Under the pieces are notes generated by a model. That model was given only the letters and a program-made list of their open reading frames with translations, searched no databases and was not told the DNA's origin. DNA of 64,000 bases, taken from assembly GCA_018713435.1 (NCBI GenBank), contig DVOS01000022.1:35882-99881 (forward strand). The letters run 5' to 3'. Of this stretch, positions 37,821 through 48,261 are shown piece by piece. The first letter of the stretch is position 1. Each line of letters opens with the position of its first letter. Position numbers and translations under genes: made by a program. The DNA is from Candidatus Merdiplasma excrementigallinarum. Lineage in GTDB: Bacteria; Bacillota; Clostridia; Lachnospirales; Lachnospiraceae.

Positions 37821-38555
37821 TTACCTGTCCTGCTCCTTCCGGCGCTCCTCAAAAGCCACCACAGCGTAGGGCTTTCCCTGGCTGCTGCAGAGCGCCGCCG
37901 TCACCTGGTTTTCTTCCGTGTATACCCGGGGACAGATCTCATCGTGAAGCCTGGCCTGCATCTTATATTCCGCCCGCATCTGCCGGATTTTAAACCCGGC
38001 AGGCAGGTATTCCGCCGCCATGGCTATATACTGTCCGTTGTTTACATGGTGGTTGGTATCCAGCTGATGTCTTCCGATGGCAAAAGCCTCCCGGGGTTCT
38101 CCTCCCTGGGGGAGCCGGATCTTCCGGGGGGCGTACTCCATCTCAAGCGGCTCCAGCATAGGATAAGCCTGCGCCATATCCTCCGGCACTCTTACCGGCC
38201 GGTTCTCCCGGGTATCGTACAGCACCCAGATGCTGTTGGCCCGGGCGGCCGGCTTTCCATCCGCTCCCAGCAGCACGAAATTTCTCATGCCGTAGAACCC
38301 CTGAAAATCATAAGCCCAGGTCTGGGCCTTTACGCTCTCGCACAGCTTCGGAAGATGGTCAATCACAATCTGCCAGGAAGACAAAATCCAGGCCTGATGC
38401 CGCTCTGTCAGATACTCCACTCCGATCCCCAGCTCTTCCGACTGGAACGTCGACACATCCTGAAAATAGTTGACCAGCCCTGCCAGGGACAGACAGCCCG
38501 TCTCATCTATTTCACTGTACCGGATTTTTCCCTCGAATTCATATTTACCGTTCAT
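37821..38555 (-). CDS. Acyl-ACP thioesterase (FatA/FatB family)
   Basis: hot-dog motifs KIRYSEIDETGCLSLAGLVNYFQDVSTFQSEELG and RHQLDTNHHVNNGQYIAMA; start MNGKYEFEG with AGAGGG RBS. Confidence 0.92.
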   Translation of the reverse strand: MNGKYEFEGKIRYSEIDETGCLSLAGLVNYFQDVSTFQSEELGIGVEYLTERHQAWILSSWQIVIDHLPKLCESVKAQTWAYDFQGFYGMRNFVLLGADGKPAARANSIWVLYDTRENRPVRVPEDMAQAYPMLEPLEMEYAPRKIRLPQGGEPREAFAIGRHQLDTNHHVNNGQYIAMAAEYLPAGFKIRQMRAEYKMQARLHDEICPRVYTEENQVTAALCSSQGKPYAVVAFEERRKEQDR

Positions 38556-38596
38556 AGTTTCCCTCTGCTCATTCCATCTGTAATCCAGCAAACATA

Positions 38597-38631
38597 AAAG
38601 CTGCCTTTGATTCACCAAAGGCAGCTTCCAA
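38597..38631 (-). terminator. Terminator of tRNA-Gln
   Basis: Minus strand aagctgcctttggtgaatcaaaggcagctttta hairpin with T tract. Confidence 0.8.
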
Positions 38632-38637
38632 ATGAAA

Positions 38638-38709
38638 CAGGGCTACCAGGATTCGAACCTGGAAATGACGGAGTCAGAGTCCGTTGCCTTACCGTTTGGC
38701 GATAGCCCT
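38638..38709 (-). tRNA. tRNA-Gln (anticodon CUG)
   Basis: AGGGCTATCGCCAAACGGTAAGGCAACGGACTCTGACTCCGTCATTTCCAGGTTCGAATCCTGGTAGCCCTG folds as a cloverleaf; CCA not encoded. Confidence 0.95.
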
Positions 38710-38846
38710 ATCTGACGACAAGAGACATTATAACCGATCTGTTCTGAAAAAGCAAGAGGTTTTTTTATTTTTTTACGTTTTGCTTTTTCAGCGGGGATGC
38801 CGCCAAAAAGCGCTCCGGCTTTGCCGCATCCCCGAACTGTCGTCCC

Positions 38847-40283
38847 TTATTTTTCCGTGTATGCGGAGGGCGCCGGCTTCACGCCCGCCTTCCACTCAAT
38901 CAGATTGACCAGGAAGAAGGCCAGCACGCCCACCGCGCATCCGAACACTACCGGCAGGATGCCGAACAGGAAGCCGCCTCCGCTGAGCACCTGCCAGAAG
39001 CAGAACCCCACGGTTCCCGCCGCCAGAGAGGCAATGCCGGAATGTCTGGTGGCCCTGGGCACAATCAGCCCCAGGCCGTAGGCGGCAAAGGGTCCCGCGC
39101 ACCGTATGCCGAAGGCGAAGGTGTTCATGGTTACAATAGAAATACCGGCCATGGAGATTCCCATGGCAATCAGCGCCGCTGCCACATTGCAGGCCCGGGT
39201 ATAGGTGATGATCTGCTTTTCGCTCAGCCGTTTAGCTCCGCCGAATTTCAGGTAAATATCGTTCATCACCATGGTGGACATGCACAGCAGATTGGAATCC
39301 GCCGAGGACATGGTGGCGCAGATAATGGCGGCTGAAATCAGCCCCACCACAATCTCCGGGGCATGGACGCTGGCCACCGCCATCATGGCGTTGCTGCCGT
39401 CCGCCGACAGATTGGGAAGGGTATCCTGCACGGCCAGAGCTGCCAGGCCAATCAATGTGGGGAAGAAGGACATGGCCGCCATCAGGACTGCGGACAGGAA
39501 GGAAGCGTTCCTTGCTGTCTTTTCATCTTTGGCCGTCTCAAAGCGGGATACCATCTCCGGCCCCGCCAGGAAAGTACAGAAATAATTAAAGATGTAGCCG
39601 ATAATGGTCACCCAGCCGATTTTCGTAAAGTCCAGCTGCACCGGCGGAAGCGCCGCGGAAATAGCCTCCCAGCCTCCGCATCCCTCCAGTACAAAAGGCG
39701 TGGCAATGGCCAGACCCACCAGGATAATAATAAACTGTACCAGATCGGAAATCTGATCCGCGATCATGCCTCCAAATGTGGTATACAGAATCACCACCAG
39801 TCCGGCAACTACCAGCGCCACGTTTGTGGGAATGCCGGTCAGGGTAGACACCACGGACCCGGAGGCCGCGATCTGGGAGGAAGTCAGGCAGAACAGGGAG
39901 AGAATACTCAGTACCGCCGTAAAGATACTGGATTTTTCTCCGAACCGGCGGCCCACCACCTCCGGTATCGTCACCGCCATGGTCTCACGGATCCTGGGCG
40001 CGAAATAGGCCAGGGGAATCATGGCCACAGAGGCAGCCAGCACATACCACACCGCGCTCATGCCCCAGTCTCCGAAGGCTTTCTGGGCCAGTCCCGTAGT
40101 GCTTCCGCCGCCGATGTTGTTGGCGGACAGCGAGAAGGCCACCATAAAAAGTCCCATTCTTCTTCCTGCCAGCATGTAGTCTTTGCTGTCCTTGATCTGC
40201 AGCTTGCCCACGATCAGACCTACCAGCATCATGCCCACCAGATAGGCCACCACGATAATGGTGGGAATTACTTGGATTTGCAT
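38847..40283 (-). CDS. Sodium:solute symporter family protein
   Basis: ~13 TM segments; LAGRRMGLFMVAFSLSANNIGGGSTTGLAQKAF; SSADSNLLCMSTM. Confidence 0.9.
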   Translation of the reverse strand: MQIQVIPTIIVVAYLVGMMLVGLIVGKLQIKDSKDYMLAGRRMGLFMVAFSLSANNIGGGSTTGLAQKAFGDWGMSAVWYVLAASVAMIPLAYFAPRIRETMAVTIPEVVGRRFGEKSSIFTAVLSILSLFCLTSSQIAASGSVVSTLTGIPTNVALVVAGLVVILYTTFGGMIADQISDLVQFIIILVGLAIATPFVLEGCGGWEAISAALPPVQLDFTKIGWVTIIGYIFNYFCTFLAGPEMVSRFETAKDEKTARNASFLSAVLMAAMSFFPTLIGLAALAVQDTLPNLSADGSNAMMAVASVHAPEIVVGLISAAIICATMSSADSNLLCMSTMVMNDIYLKFGGAKRLSEKQIITYTRACNVAAALIAMGISMAGISIVTMNTFAFGIRCAGPFAAYGLGLIVPRATRHSGIASLAAGTVGFCFWQVLSGGGFLFGILPVVFGCAVGVLAFFLVNLIEWKAGVKPAPSAYTEK

Positions 40284-40567
40284 ATTACCCCCTCCTTCTG
40301 TGCGTCACAGCCGGCAGAAGCCGGATAAATGCGGCTGTTTACAAAACAGGGAGTCTGAGAAAATGTCAGACTCCCCTGCCGTTCTTATCAAGATCCCCTG
40401 CACCTTTTGCTGTGTTTTTCAGTTATATTCAGTATACCATACCCCCTCGGAATTGGAAAGGAAAATATCCGCCGAATCCCTCTTTGATTTTTCTGATTTT
40501 CTGTTATACTATAAGGAAAATACTGCAAATAACAGCTGATCAAACAGCCGTACAAAGGAGCCTGATT

Positions 40568-42028
40568 ATGAGTACCATGAATCTCACCCTGCTGACTGAC
40601 CTGTATGAACTGACCATGATGCAGGGCTATTTCAAAACCCATTCGGATGAGTCCGTTATTTTCGATGTTTTCTACCGCAAAAACCCCTGCGACGGCGGTT
40701 ATGCCATCGCCGCCGGTCTGGAGCAGGTGATTGACTATATCAAACGCCTCCGGTTCTCCCCGGAGGATATTTCCTATCTGCGAAGCCTGAATCTCTTCGA
40801 CGAAGACTTTCTGGCCTACCTGAAAGACTTCCATTTCAGCGGAGATATTTATGCCATCCCCGAGGGCACGGTGGTATTTCCCCGGGAACCCCTGGTAAAG
40901 GTCATTGCCCCCATTATGGAAGCCCAGCTGATTGAGACTGCCCTTCTGACCATCATCAACCACCAGAGCCTGATTGCCACCAAGGCGGCCCGGGTGGTAT
41001 ACGCGGCCAAAGGAGACGCCATCATGGAGTTCGGCCTGCGCCGGGCCCAGGGACCGGACGCCGGCATTTACGGAGCCCGGGCGGCTGTCATCGGGGGATG
41101 CGTGGGAACCTCCAACGTGCTCACCGGCCAGCTGTTCTCCGTTCCCGTGATGGGGACTCACGCCCACAGCTGGATCATGAGCTTTCCGGATGAATACACG
41201 GCATTCAAAACCTATGCCCGGCTTTATCCGGATGCCTGCACCCTTCTGGTGGACACCTACGACACCCTTCGTTCCGGCGTTCCCAACGCGATCCGGGTCT
41301 TTAAGGAGATGAAGGAGGAGGGCATTCCCCTGACCCATTACGGCATCCGCCTGGACAGCGGCGATCTGGCCTACATGTCCAAAAAAGCCAGAAAAATGCT
41401 GGATGAAGCTGGTTTCCAGGATGCGGTCATCGCCGCCTCCAGCGATCTGGACGAGCACCTGATCTACAGCCTGAAAAACCAGGGGGCAGCCATCACCTCC
41501 TGGGGCGTGGGAACCAACCTGATCACCTCCCGGGACTGCCCGGCCTTCGGCGGCGTGTACAAGCTGGCGGCCATCCAGAATGAAAAGGGAGAATTCATCC
41601 CCAAGATCAAGCTGTCCGAAAATACGGAAAAGATCACGAACCCGGGCAATAAAACCATCTACCGGATTTACGACAAGACCACGGGAAAAATCCGGGCGGA
41701 TCTGATCTGTCTGGCGGACGAAACCTTTGACGAGAAGAAGGATATGATTATCTTCGACCCCCTGGAAACCTGGAAAAAAACAAAGATCCGGGGCGGCTCC
41801 TATACCCTGCGGGAACTTCTGGTTCCGGTATTCCAGAAGGGCGAATGCGTATATACGTCTCCCTCTGTCATGGAGATCCGGGATTACTGTACGAAGGAAA
41901 AGGATACCATCTGGGATGAGACAAAGCGGTTCTACAATCCCCATCAGGTATACGTGGATCTGTCCGACAAACTGTTTAAGATCAAAGCCTGCCTGCTGGA
42001 ACAGATGAGCATGGACGCGCTGAAATAA
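40568..42028 (+). CDS. pncB: Nicotinate phosphoribosyltransferase
   Basis: MNLTLLTDLYELTMMQGYF; DVFYRKNPCDGGYAIAAGLEQ; GTHAHSWIMSF; YGIRLDSGDLAYMSKKAR; GVGTNLITS. Confidence 0.96.
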   Translation: MSTMNLTLLTDLYELTMMQGYFKTHSDESVIFDVFYRKNPCDGGYAIAAGLEQVIDYIKRLRFSPEDISYLRSLNLFDEDFLAYLKDFHFSGDIYAIPEGTVVFPREPLVKVIAPIMEAQLIETALLTIINHQSLIATKAARVVYAAKGDAIMEFGLRRAQGPDAGIYGARAAVIGGCVGTSNVLTGQLFSVPVMGTHAHSWIMSFPDEYTAFKTYARLYPDACTLLVDTYDTLRSGVPNAIRVFKEMKEEGIPLTHYGIRLDSGDLAYMSKKARKMLDEAGFQDAVIAASSDLDEHLIYSLKNQGAAITSWGVGTNLITSRDCPAFGGVYKLAAIQNEKGEFIPKIKLSENTEKITNPGNKTIYRIYDKTTGKIRADLICLADETFDEKKDMIIFDPLETWKKTKIRGGSYTLRELLVPVFQKGECVYTSPSVMEIRDYCTKEKDTIWDETKRFYNPHQVYVDLSDKLFKIKACLLEQMSMDALK

Positions 42029-42051
42029 TCTTTTTTACCTGAGGAATCTTT

Positions 42052-42765
42052 ATGCCCGCATTCATTTTTGATATTGACGATACCCTGTATGACCGTCTGA
42101 CCCCCTTCCGCCTGGCCTATGAGGAACAGTACGGGGCCTGCCGGGATGAAAACGAAATGAGAGTCCTGTTCCATGCCTTCATCCGCCGGGGCAACCAGGT
42201 ATTTGAAGACGCCATGGCAGGACAGATCTCCATGGAAGAGATGTACATATTCCGCTTCCGCCAGGCCGCGGCAGATTTCGGTCAGACCGTGTCCCGGCAG
42301 GAAGCCCTGGATTTTCAGACTGCCTATCAGTGGCAGCAAAATCACATTCAGCTCTCTCCCGCCCTGGAAAAGCTGCTTGCGCTCTGCCGGGAGCAGGGGG
42401 CTTTTCTGGGCGTTATCACCAACGGCCCGTCTCTGCACCAGCGGGACAAATGCAGGGCCCTGGGGCTTTCCCGCTGGATCGGGGAAGAGCATATTCTGGC
42501 CTCAGGCGACATCGGCATCAACAAACCGGATCCCGGCATTTTCCGGGAAGCCATGCTGCGCTGGCAGCTGGACCCGGAGACCACCTGGTACGCCGGCGAT
42601 TCCTATGACCACGATATCCGTGGAGCTGCCGGGGCCGGCTGGCATACCATCTGGCTGGACCGCTCCGGAAAAAATGAACAGAAAAAGCCTCCGGCCGACT
42701 TCAGAGTGAACTCGGAAGAAGAGCTGTGCGCCTGTATCGCATCCCTTCTTGAAGAGTGTCCCTGA
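42052..42765 (+). CDS. HAD-family hydrolase
   Basis: FIFDIDDTLYDRLTPF; GVITNGPSLHQRDK; YAGDSYDHDIRGAAGAGWHTIW. Confidence 0.93.
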   Translation: MPAFIFDIDDTLYDRLTPFRLAYEEQYGACRDENEMRVLFHAFIRRGNQVFEDAMAGQISMEEMYIFRFRQAAADFGQTVSRQEALDFQTAYQWQQNHIQLSPALEKLLALCREQGAFLGVITNGPSLHQRDKCRALGLSRWIGEEHILASGDIGINKPDPGIFREAMLRWQLDPETTWYAGDSYDHDIRGAAGAGWHTIWLDRSGKNEQKKPPADFRVNSEEELCACIASLLEECP

Positions 42766-42801
42766 AAGCCCCGGAGGCTTTCTGTATGCTTGCCTTAACC
42801 T

Positions 42802-43911
42802 TTAGACGGTTTTTCTGTACTGCTCCACGATGCTTTGCATCCGGGGCAGTTTTTCTTCCATATCCTTCACCAGACAGAACTGGGTCCTGCACCGGTCCAG
42901 GTTCTGCCCCTCTCTGCTGATTTTAAAATAATGATCTCCTTCCAGGTAATCGGTCAGGAACCGGATGCCGCACTCATAGGTCATCAGGATGGCTCCCATG
43001 GGAAGCATCTCCATCTCTCTGTCTGTCAGCGCTCCGCCGCATCCCTCCATAAAGCCCTTCACATACACCTCGTACAGACGAAGATCGCAGGATACCTTTG
43101 ACAGGTCCCGCTCATCCTCCGCCGCCGTGCTGGCGCCGAACCGGATGGAATCGCCGAAATCATTCACCGCCAGTCCCGGCATCACCGTATCCAGGTCGAT
43201 CACGCAGATGCCCCGCCCTGTCTTTTCGTCAATCATCACATTATTCAGCTTTGTATCGTTGTGGGTGACCCGCAGCGGCAGCTCGCCCCGCTCCTGCTGG
43301 TCGCAGAGCACATGGGCCAGCTCCTCCCGCTCCAGAGCGAAAGAAATCTCCTTCTGCACGCCGGCAGCCCTTCCCAGCGGATCTGCCTGGATGGCTCGCT
43401 GCAGTTTGTGAAACCGGTCCACCGTATTATGAAAATCCGGTATGGTCTCATGAAGCGTATGGGCCGGATAATCCGCCAGCAGCCTCTGAAAATTTCCAAA
43501 AGCCACCGCGCTCTCATAAAAATCCTCTTCCCGTTCCACCTGATCGTAGCAGAAAGCATGTTCAATGGACAAAGACATGCGCCAGTAATCCCCGCTTGCG
43601 TCCACCCAGTAAGGTTTCCCGTCCCTGCCCATAACCAGGTTGATGGTCTCCCTCTGGGGATCTCCGCCCTGCTCCCGGATTTTCTTTTTCAGCCAGGAGG
43701 TCACGCCCATCAGGTTTTCCATCAGTTCTTCCGGCTTTTGAAATACCTGCCGGTTCATCCGCTGCAGAATGCTGCGTCTCTCCCCCTGGGGCGTCCGGTA
43801 GGTAAGCCGGTATGTATCATTGATATGGCCGCTTCCGAAGGGGCAGTATTCCGCAATCTCCCCCTCCATGTCAAAATGACCGGCGGCCTCCAGTATCCGT
43901 TCTCTTTCCAC
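42802..43911 (-). CDS. NahK-like phosphotransferase/sugar kinase, copy 2
   Basis: FGSGHINDTYRLTY; RVTHNDTKLNNVMID; CVIDLDTVMPGLAVNDFGDSIRFGASTAAEDERDLSKV; close paralogue of 27933..29030. Confidence 0.87.
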   Translation of the reverse strand: MERERILEAAGHFDMEGEIAEYCPFGSGHINDTYRLTYRTPQGERRSILQRMNRQVFQKPEELMENLMGVTSWLKKKIREQGGDPQRETINLVMGRDGKPYWVDASGDYWRMSLSIEHAFCYDQVEREEDFYESAVAFGNFQRLLADYPAHTLHETIPDFHNTVDRFHKLQRAIQADPLGRAAGVQKEISFALEREELAHVLCDQQERGELPLRVTHNDTKLNNVMIDEKTGRGICVIDLDTVMPGLAVNDFGDSIRFGASTAAEDERDLSKVSCDLRLYEVYVKGFMEGCGGALTDREMEMLPMGAILMTYECGIRFLTDYLEGDHYFKISREGQNLDRCRTQFCLVKDMEEKLPRMQSIVEQYRKTV

Positions 43912-44844
43912 CTACGCTTCCTCCCACAGTTTTTCCGGGTAAACCCCTTTTTCCTTTAACCGGCGGACCGCCTCCATCACCATGGGCTTATCCTCCCGGT
44001 AGGTTACGCCGTACCACCTGTCCATGGATTTTGCCACTTTCACGGAAGCTTTCTTCTCTTTCAGAAGCTCATCCACCACAAAGGGAAGGAAGTACTCGCA
44101 TTTCAGCGGGTTCTTCTCCAGATTTTCATCCAGAAATTTGGGGAACCGCTCTGCCAGTTCTTTCAGGATGCTGGCGGAAAATCCCCACATATTCATGGAC
44201 ACAGTGGCGTCCCCGGGAAGAGAGATCCAGGTCTCCCCCTCATCCTCCGTATAGGCGGCCCCGCCCGGCCGTTTTTCAATCCTGGTTCGCTCATGGATGT
44301 CCTTTAAAAATCCCTGTTCATCCATCTCGCAGACGCCTCTGGCCACATGGCCGTTCTCGGTCAGGGTATTTTCCAGCCGGTAGCCCACCATCATATAGCG
44401 GTACTCATCCGGGCTATCCTGGTTCTGCGTAAGGAAATCCCAGGCCATGGCAAATCCGTGAGGGCCGTAATAATCATCCGCGTTAATCACCACAAAGGGG
44501 CCGTCCACCTCTCCGGCACAGCTTAAGATGGCATGTCCCGTACCCCAGGGTTTTACCCTGCCCTCCGGCACCTGGTAGCCTTCCGGAAGGTTATGCAGAT
44601 CCTGGTACACATAGGACACCTGCACATAACGGCTCACCCGGTCGCCGATCGCCTCCCTAAAATCCGCCTCGTTCTCTTTCTTAATAATAAACACTACTTT
44701 TTCAAATCCCGCCCGGACTGCGTCATAGATGGAAAAATCCATAATGATATGGCCTTCCGGATCCACCGGGTCAATCTGCTTCAGTCCTCCGTAGCGGCTT
44801 CCCATGCCGGCCGCCATCACAACTAAAACCGGTTTTTCTCTCAT
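43912..44844 (-). CDS. NDP-sugar nucleotidyltransferase family protein, copy 2
   Basis: MREKPVLVVMAAGMGSRYGGLKQIDPVDPEGHIIMDFS; PWGTGHAIL; paralogue of 29021..29935. Confidence 0.88.
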   Translation of the reverse strand: MREKPVLVVMAAGMGSRYGGLKQIDPVDPEGHIIMDFSIYDAVRAGFEKVVFIIKKENEADFREAIGDRVSRYVQVSYVYQDLHNLPEGYQVPEGRVKPWGTGHAILSCAGEVDGPFVVINADDYYGPHGFAMAWDFLTQNQDSPDEYRYMMVGYRLENTLTENGHVARGVCEMDEQGFLKDIHERTRIEKRPGGAAYTEDEGETWISLPGDATVSMNMWGFSASILKELAERFPKFLDENLEKNPLKCEYFLPFVVDELLKEKKASVKVAKSMDRWYGVTYREDKPMVMEAVRRLKEKGVYPEKLWEEA

Positions 44845-44985
44845 ATCCTGTCTTCCTTTCCTGTATCTCCCGCACCGCATTTCCAGAGGATGTCCTGCTT
44901 CAGAGTCAGATGACGCCGGGATCAAAATACTAATTTTTTATTCTATCACATTTCCCATTTTCTGGGAAGTCTTTTCCTTCCGTTT

Positions 44986-46077
44986 TCAGCCAAGGAGAGA
45001 GCCGCTGGCCGGGCTCATGATTTTGCCTGCCGTCATCGCCAGAATATCCGTAATCTCCTGCAGCTTTTCCGTCCGGGGAACGGCATCCGCCTCCAGTTCT
45101 GACAGCTCCGTATCCTGGATGACTGTCACCGCCCGGATCCCCGCCTGGGCCAGATGCCGGATACTGGTGGCATCATCCTGCCGGTACTCCCAGCTGTTTC
45201 TTTCCCCTGAAGCTTCCGTTTCTGCCAGGCTCCCTTCTTCCTGGATTTCGCTCTCTGCCAATCCCTCCTGCCGCAGCAGGTTTCCCAGAAGATTTTCTTC
45301 CCCGTCCGCTGTCAGCAGCACCCAGGGAGCATTTTCCCCGCAGCCCGCCTGCTCAATGTGGATCTGTCCCACAATCCGGCTCCGGTATTCTTCCTCCAGC
45401 GACTCCGTAAACCGGAGGGAACCGTACAGCCCGTCCTCCTCACCGGAAAAAAACAGAAAACAGATGTCCGTATCCGTCTCCAGCCCCGCCAGGATCCGGG
45501 CTGTCTCCAACAGCACCGCCGCGCCGCTTTTATCATTGGCCAGAGGATCCCCCTCCTGGGGAGACGTTTTGGAATCATAATGGGTGCTGATAATCAGTAT
45601 ATCCTGATAGCGGGTCTGCGCGTTGGCTCCCCGCTCCGCAATGATATTGACCCCCGGCGCGTCCACCCCGTTTTCATTTAAAAATCCCTCGTGAAAATTC
45701 TGCTCCGATACGGTATAGCCGTATCCCTCCATGGTCTCTCTGATATAGGCTCCTATATTCAGTTCTCCGTCGGAGCCGGTGGGACTCTCCTCCCGGGTCA
45801 GTTCCGCCAAAAATCCTTCTAATGAGTCCGCACTGGCCGGTTCCAGGACCATCGTCTCCTCCTGTATCACCGGCTCCGTGACCGACTCTGTCTGGGCCTG
45901 TTCCGCCGCCTTCAGCTCCTCCAGATCCTCTCCGGAATGGATGATAAATTCCTCCCCCATATCTTCAATCAGGGGATCTTCCTCCTGGGCCAGAGCCCGG
46001 AAGCCTCCCGCGTATAAATTTCCCGCCGCCAGCAGTCCCGCTGCCAGCAGCCAGATCATGTATCGTTTCTTCTTCAT
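44986..46077 (-). CDS. Secreted M28-family aminopeptidase-like protein
   Basis: Signal peptide; IISTHYDSKTSPQEGDPLANDKSGAAVLLETARIL; CFLFFSGEEDGLYGS zinc-ligand motifs. Confidence 0.88.
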   Translation of the reverse strand: MKKKRYMIWLLAAGLLAAGNLYAGGFRALAQEEDPLIEDMGEEFIIHSGEDLEELKAAEQAQTESVTEPVIQEETMVLEPASADSLEGFLAELTREESPTGSDGELNIGAYIRETMEGYGYTVSEQNFHEGFLNENGVDAPGVNIIAERGANAQTRYQDILIISTHYDSKTSPQEGDPLANDKSGAAVLLETARILAGLETDTDICFLFFSGEEDGLYGSLRFTESLEEEYRSRIVGQIHIEQAGCGENAPWVLLTADGEENLLGNLLRQEGLAESEIQEEGSLAETEASGERNSWEYRQDDATSIRHLAQAGIRAVTVIQDTELSELEADAVPRTEKLQEITDILAMTAGKIMSPASGSLLG

Positions 46078-46105
46078 AGCCTGCCTCCTGTCCGTCTTTT
46101 CTTCT

Positions 46106-46999
46106 TCAGACTCCCTCTTTTTCCAGCAGTTTCTTCATATCCTCCGGCAGCGGCGCCTCTATCTCCAGGCTTCTGCCGGTGAAGGGCTGTATCACTCTCG
46201 CCCTGCGGCAGTGAAGGGCCGCCCTCCCTATTTTTCCTGTATCTCCCCCGTAAATTCCATCGCCCAGCAGGGGATGGCCCAAAGCCGCCATATGAACCCG
46301 GATCTGGTGAGTCCGGCCGGTCTTTAGCCTCAGGCTTACCAGATCGGCGCCGTCTCGCCGTTCCAGCACCTGATAGTCTGTCACCGCCGGCAGGCCGTCT
46401 GCCCGCGCTTCCATCTGATTCAGGGCTCCCTCTTTTTTCCCCAGGGGCAGCTCAATCCGCCCTCTCTCCTTCTCCAGATGGCCTTCCGCCAGGGCCCAGT
46501 ACTCCTTTTCCACCCTTCCCGGCTGCCAGAGCCTGGCTGCCGCCGCCTGGTTTTTGGCAAACACCACGATCCCGGAGGTCTCCAGATCCAGCCGCCCTAT
46601 TGCCCGGATCTTCACCTGCAGCTGCCTGCTCTCATAATAATACCGCAGGTAATTGGCCAGCGTATCCTTCCAGTGCCCGTGGGCCGGATGGACTGCCGTG
46701 CCGGCGGGCTTATTTACCGCCGCCAGATCTTCGTCCTCATAGAGGATCTCCAGGGGGCCGCAAACCGTCTCCAGGTCCTGGGAGCCGGTCTCCCGCTCCT
46801 CCAGCAGCACCTGCAGCCGGTCTCCCTCCCGGACTTTTTCTGCGGTTCTCACCCGGACTCCGTTCAGACAGATCCCCTCCTGCCGATACCTGGCACTGCG
46901 GATCTGATGCGGGGTCAGCCCTATCCTTTTTCTTAAAATATCCTCCACCCGGCCCGGCAGATCCGAAGCCGCTACGGTGTATTCCACTCTCTTTTCCAT
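46106..46999 (-). CDS. RluA-family pseudouridine synthase
   Basis: VNKPAGTAVHPAHG; IGRLDLETSGIVVFAKN; TGRTHQIRVHMAALGHPLLGD. Confidence 0.95.
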   Translation of the reverse strand: MEKRVEYTVAASDLPGRVEDILRKRIGLTPHQIRSARYRQEGICLNGVRVRTAEKVREGDRLQVLLEERETGSQDLETVCGPLEILYEDEDLAAVNKPAGTAVHPAHGHWKDTLANYLRYYYESRQLQVKIRAIGRLDLETSGIVVFAKNQAAAARLWQPGRVEKEYWALAEGHLEKERGRIELPLGKKEGALNQMEARADGLPAVTDYQVLERRDGADLVSLRLKTGRTHQIRVHMAALGHPLLGDGIYGGDTGKIGRAALHCRRARVIQPFTGRSLEIEAPLPEDMKKLLEKEGV

Positions 47000-47211
47000 A
47001 TCACGATTGTAGCAGATCCCGGGCTTTCGCGCCAGTCTGATTTCTCTGCCGCTATTTGCAGTATAATTTATAAATATACATACTTCCTTAAGTTTTTTCA
47101 TCCCCTTCTTGACTCCCTCTTTTGCCGGTGGTAAACTGTTTTCAATAACGTCCGGGGGATTTTCCCGTGTAAGATTCGGCGTTAAATTTTTTAAAAAGGA
47201 GTCCTGGTATT

Positions 47212-48237
47212 ATGGAAAAGAAAAATATCGACTGGTCAAATCTGGGATTCGGCTATGTGCCTACCGACAAAAGATTTGTATCCAACTACAAGAACGGCGC
47301 CTGGGATGAGGGAACTCTTACCTCTGATCCCAACGTGGTAATCAGCGAATGTGCCGGCGTTCTTCAGTACTCCCAGTCCTGCTTTGAGGGACTGAAAGCC
47401 TATACCACCGAGGATGGACATATTGTGATTTTCCGTCCCGACATGAACGCGGCCCGTATGAAAGATTCCTGCAAACGGCTGGAAATGCCTGTATATCCGG
47501 AGGATAAATGGGTGGAGGCAGTAGTGTCTGTTGTAAAGGCCAATGACGCCTATGTGCCCCCCTACGGTTCCGGCGCCACCCTGTATCTGCGGCCCTATAT
47601 GTTCGGCAGCGACGCCGTTATCGGCGTGCATCCCTCCGCGGAATATCAGTTCCGTATTTTCTGCACCCCGGTAGGTCCCTACTTCAAGGGCGGCGCCAAG
47701 CCCATCACCATCCGGGTCAGCGACTATGACCGGGCAGCTCCCCACGGAACCGGCAATATCAAGGCGGGCCTGAACTATGCCATGAGCCTGTATCCCATCA
47801 TGGAGGCCCACAGACAGGGATTTGACGAGAATATGTATCTGGATCCCGCCACCAGAACCAAAGTGGAAGAGACCGGCGGTGCCAACTTCCTGTTCGTCAC
47901 CAAAGACGGAAAAGTGGTGACCCCCAAATCAGACAGCATTCTTCCCTCCATCACCCGCCGTTCCCTGGTGTATGTAGCCAGAGAGTATCTGGGCCTGGAA
48001 GTGGAAGAACGGGAAGTATACTTTGACGAGGTAAAAGATTTCGCGGAGTGCGGTCTGTGCGGTACCGCTGCCGTCATCTCCCCGGTGGGAAAAATCGTGG
48101 ATCACGGCAAAGAGATCTGCATACCCAGCGGTATGGAAAAGATGGGTGAGATCACCCAGAAACTGTACGACACCCTGACCGGCATCCAGATGGGACGGAT
48201 CAAAGCCCCGGAGGGATGGATTAAAGTGGTAGAATAA
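47212..48237 (+). CDS. ilvE: Branched-chain amino acid aminotransferase
   Basis: SQSCFEGLKAYTTEDGHIVIFRPDMNAARM; GTGNIKAGLNYA; ECGLCGTAAVISPVGKI. Confidence 0.96.
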   Translation: MEKKNIDWSNLGFGYVPTDKRFVSNYKNGAWDEGTLTSDPNVVISECAGVLQYSQSCFEGLKAYTTEDGHIVIFRPDMNAARMKDSCKRLEMPVYPEDKWVEAVVSVVKANDAYVPPYGSGATLYLRPYMFGSDAVIGVHPSAEYQFRIFCTPVGPYFKGGAKPITIRVSDYDRAAPHGTGNIKAGLNYAMSLYPIMEAHRQGFDENMYLDPATRTKVEETGGANFLFVTKDGKVVTPKSDSILPSITRRSLVYVAREYLGLEVEEREVYFDEVKDFAECGLCGTAAVISPVGKIVDHGKEICIPSGMEKMGEITQKLYDTLTGIQMGRIKAPEGWIKVVE

Positions 48238-48261
48238 TAAAACAGAATAACGCCAAGATAC

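Noticed and set aside
40388-41944. 518-aa minus-strand ORF opposite NAPRT
   Set aside because: Antisense shadow ORF; NAPRT motifs on plus strand are unambiguous.
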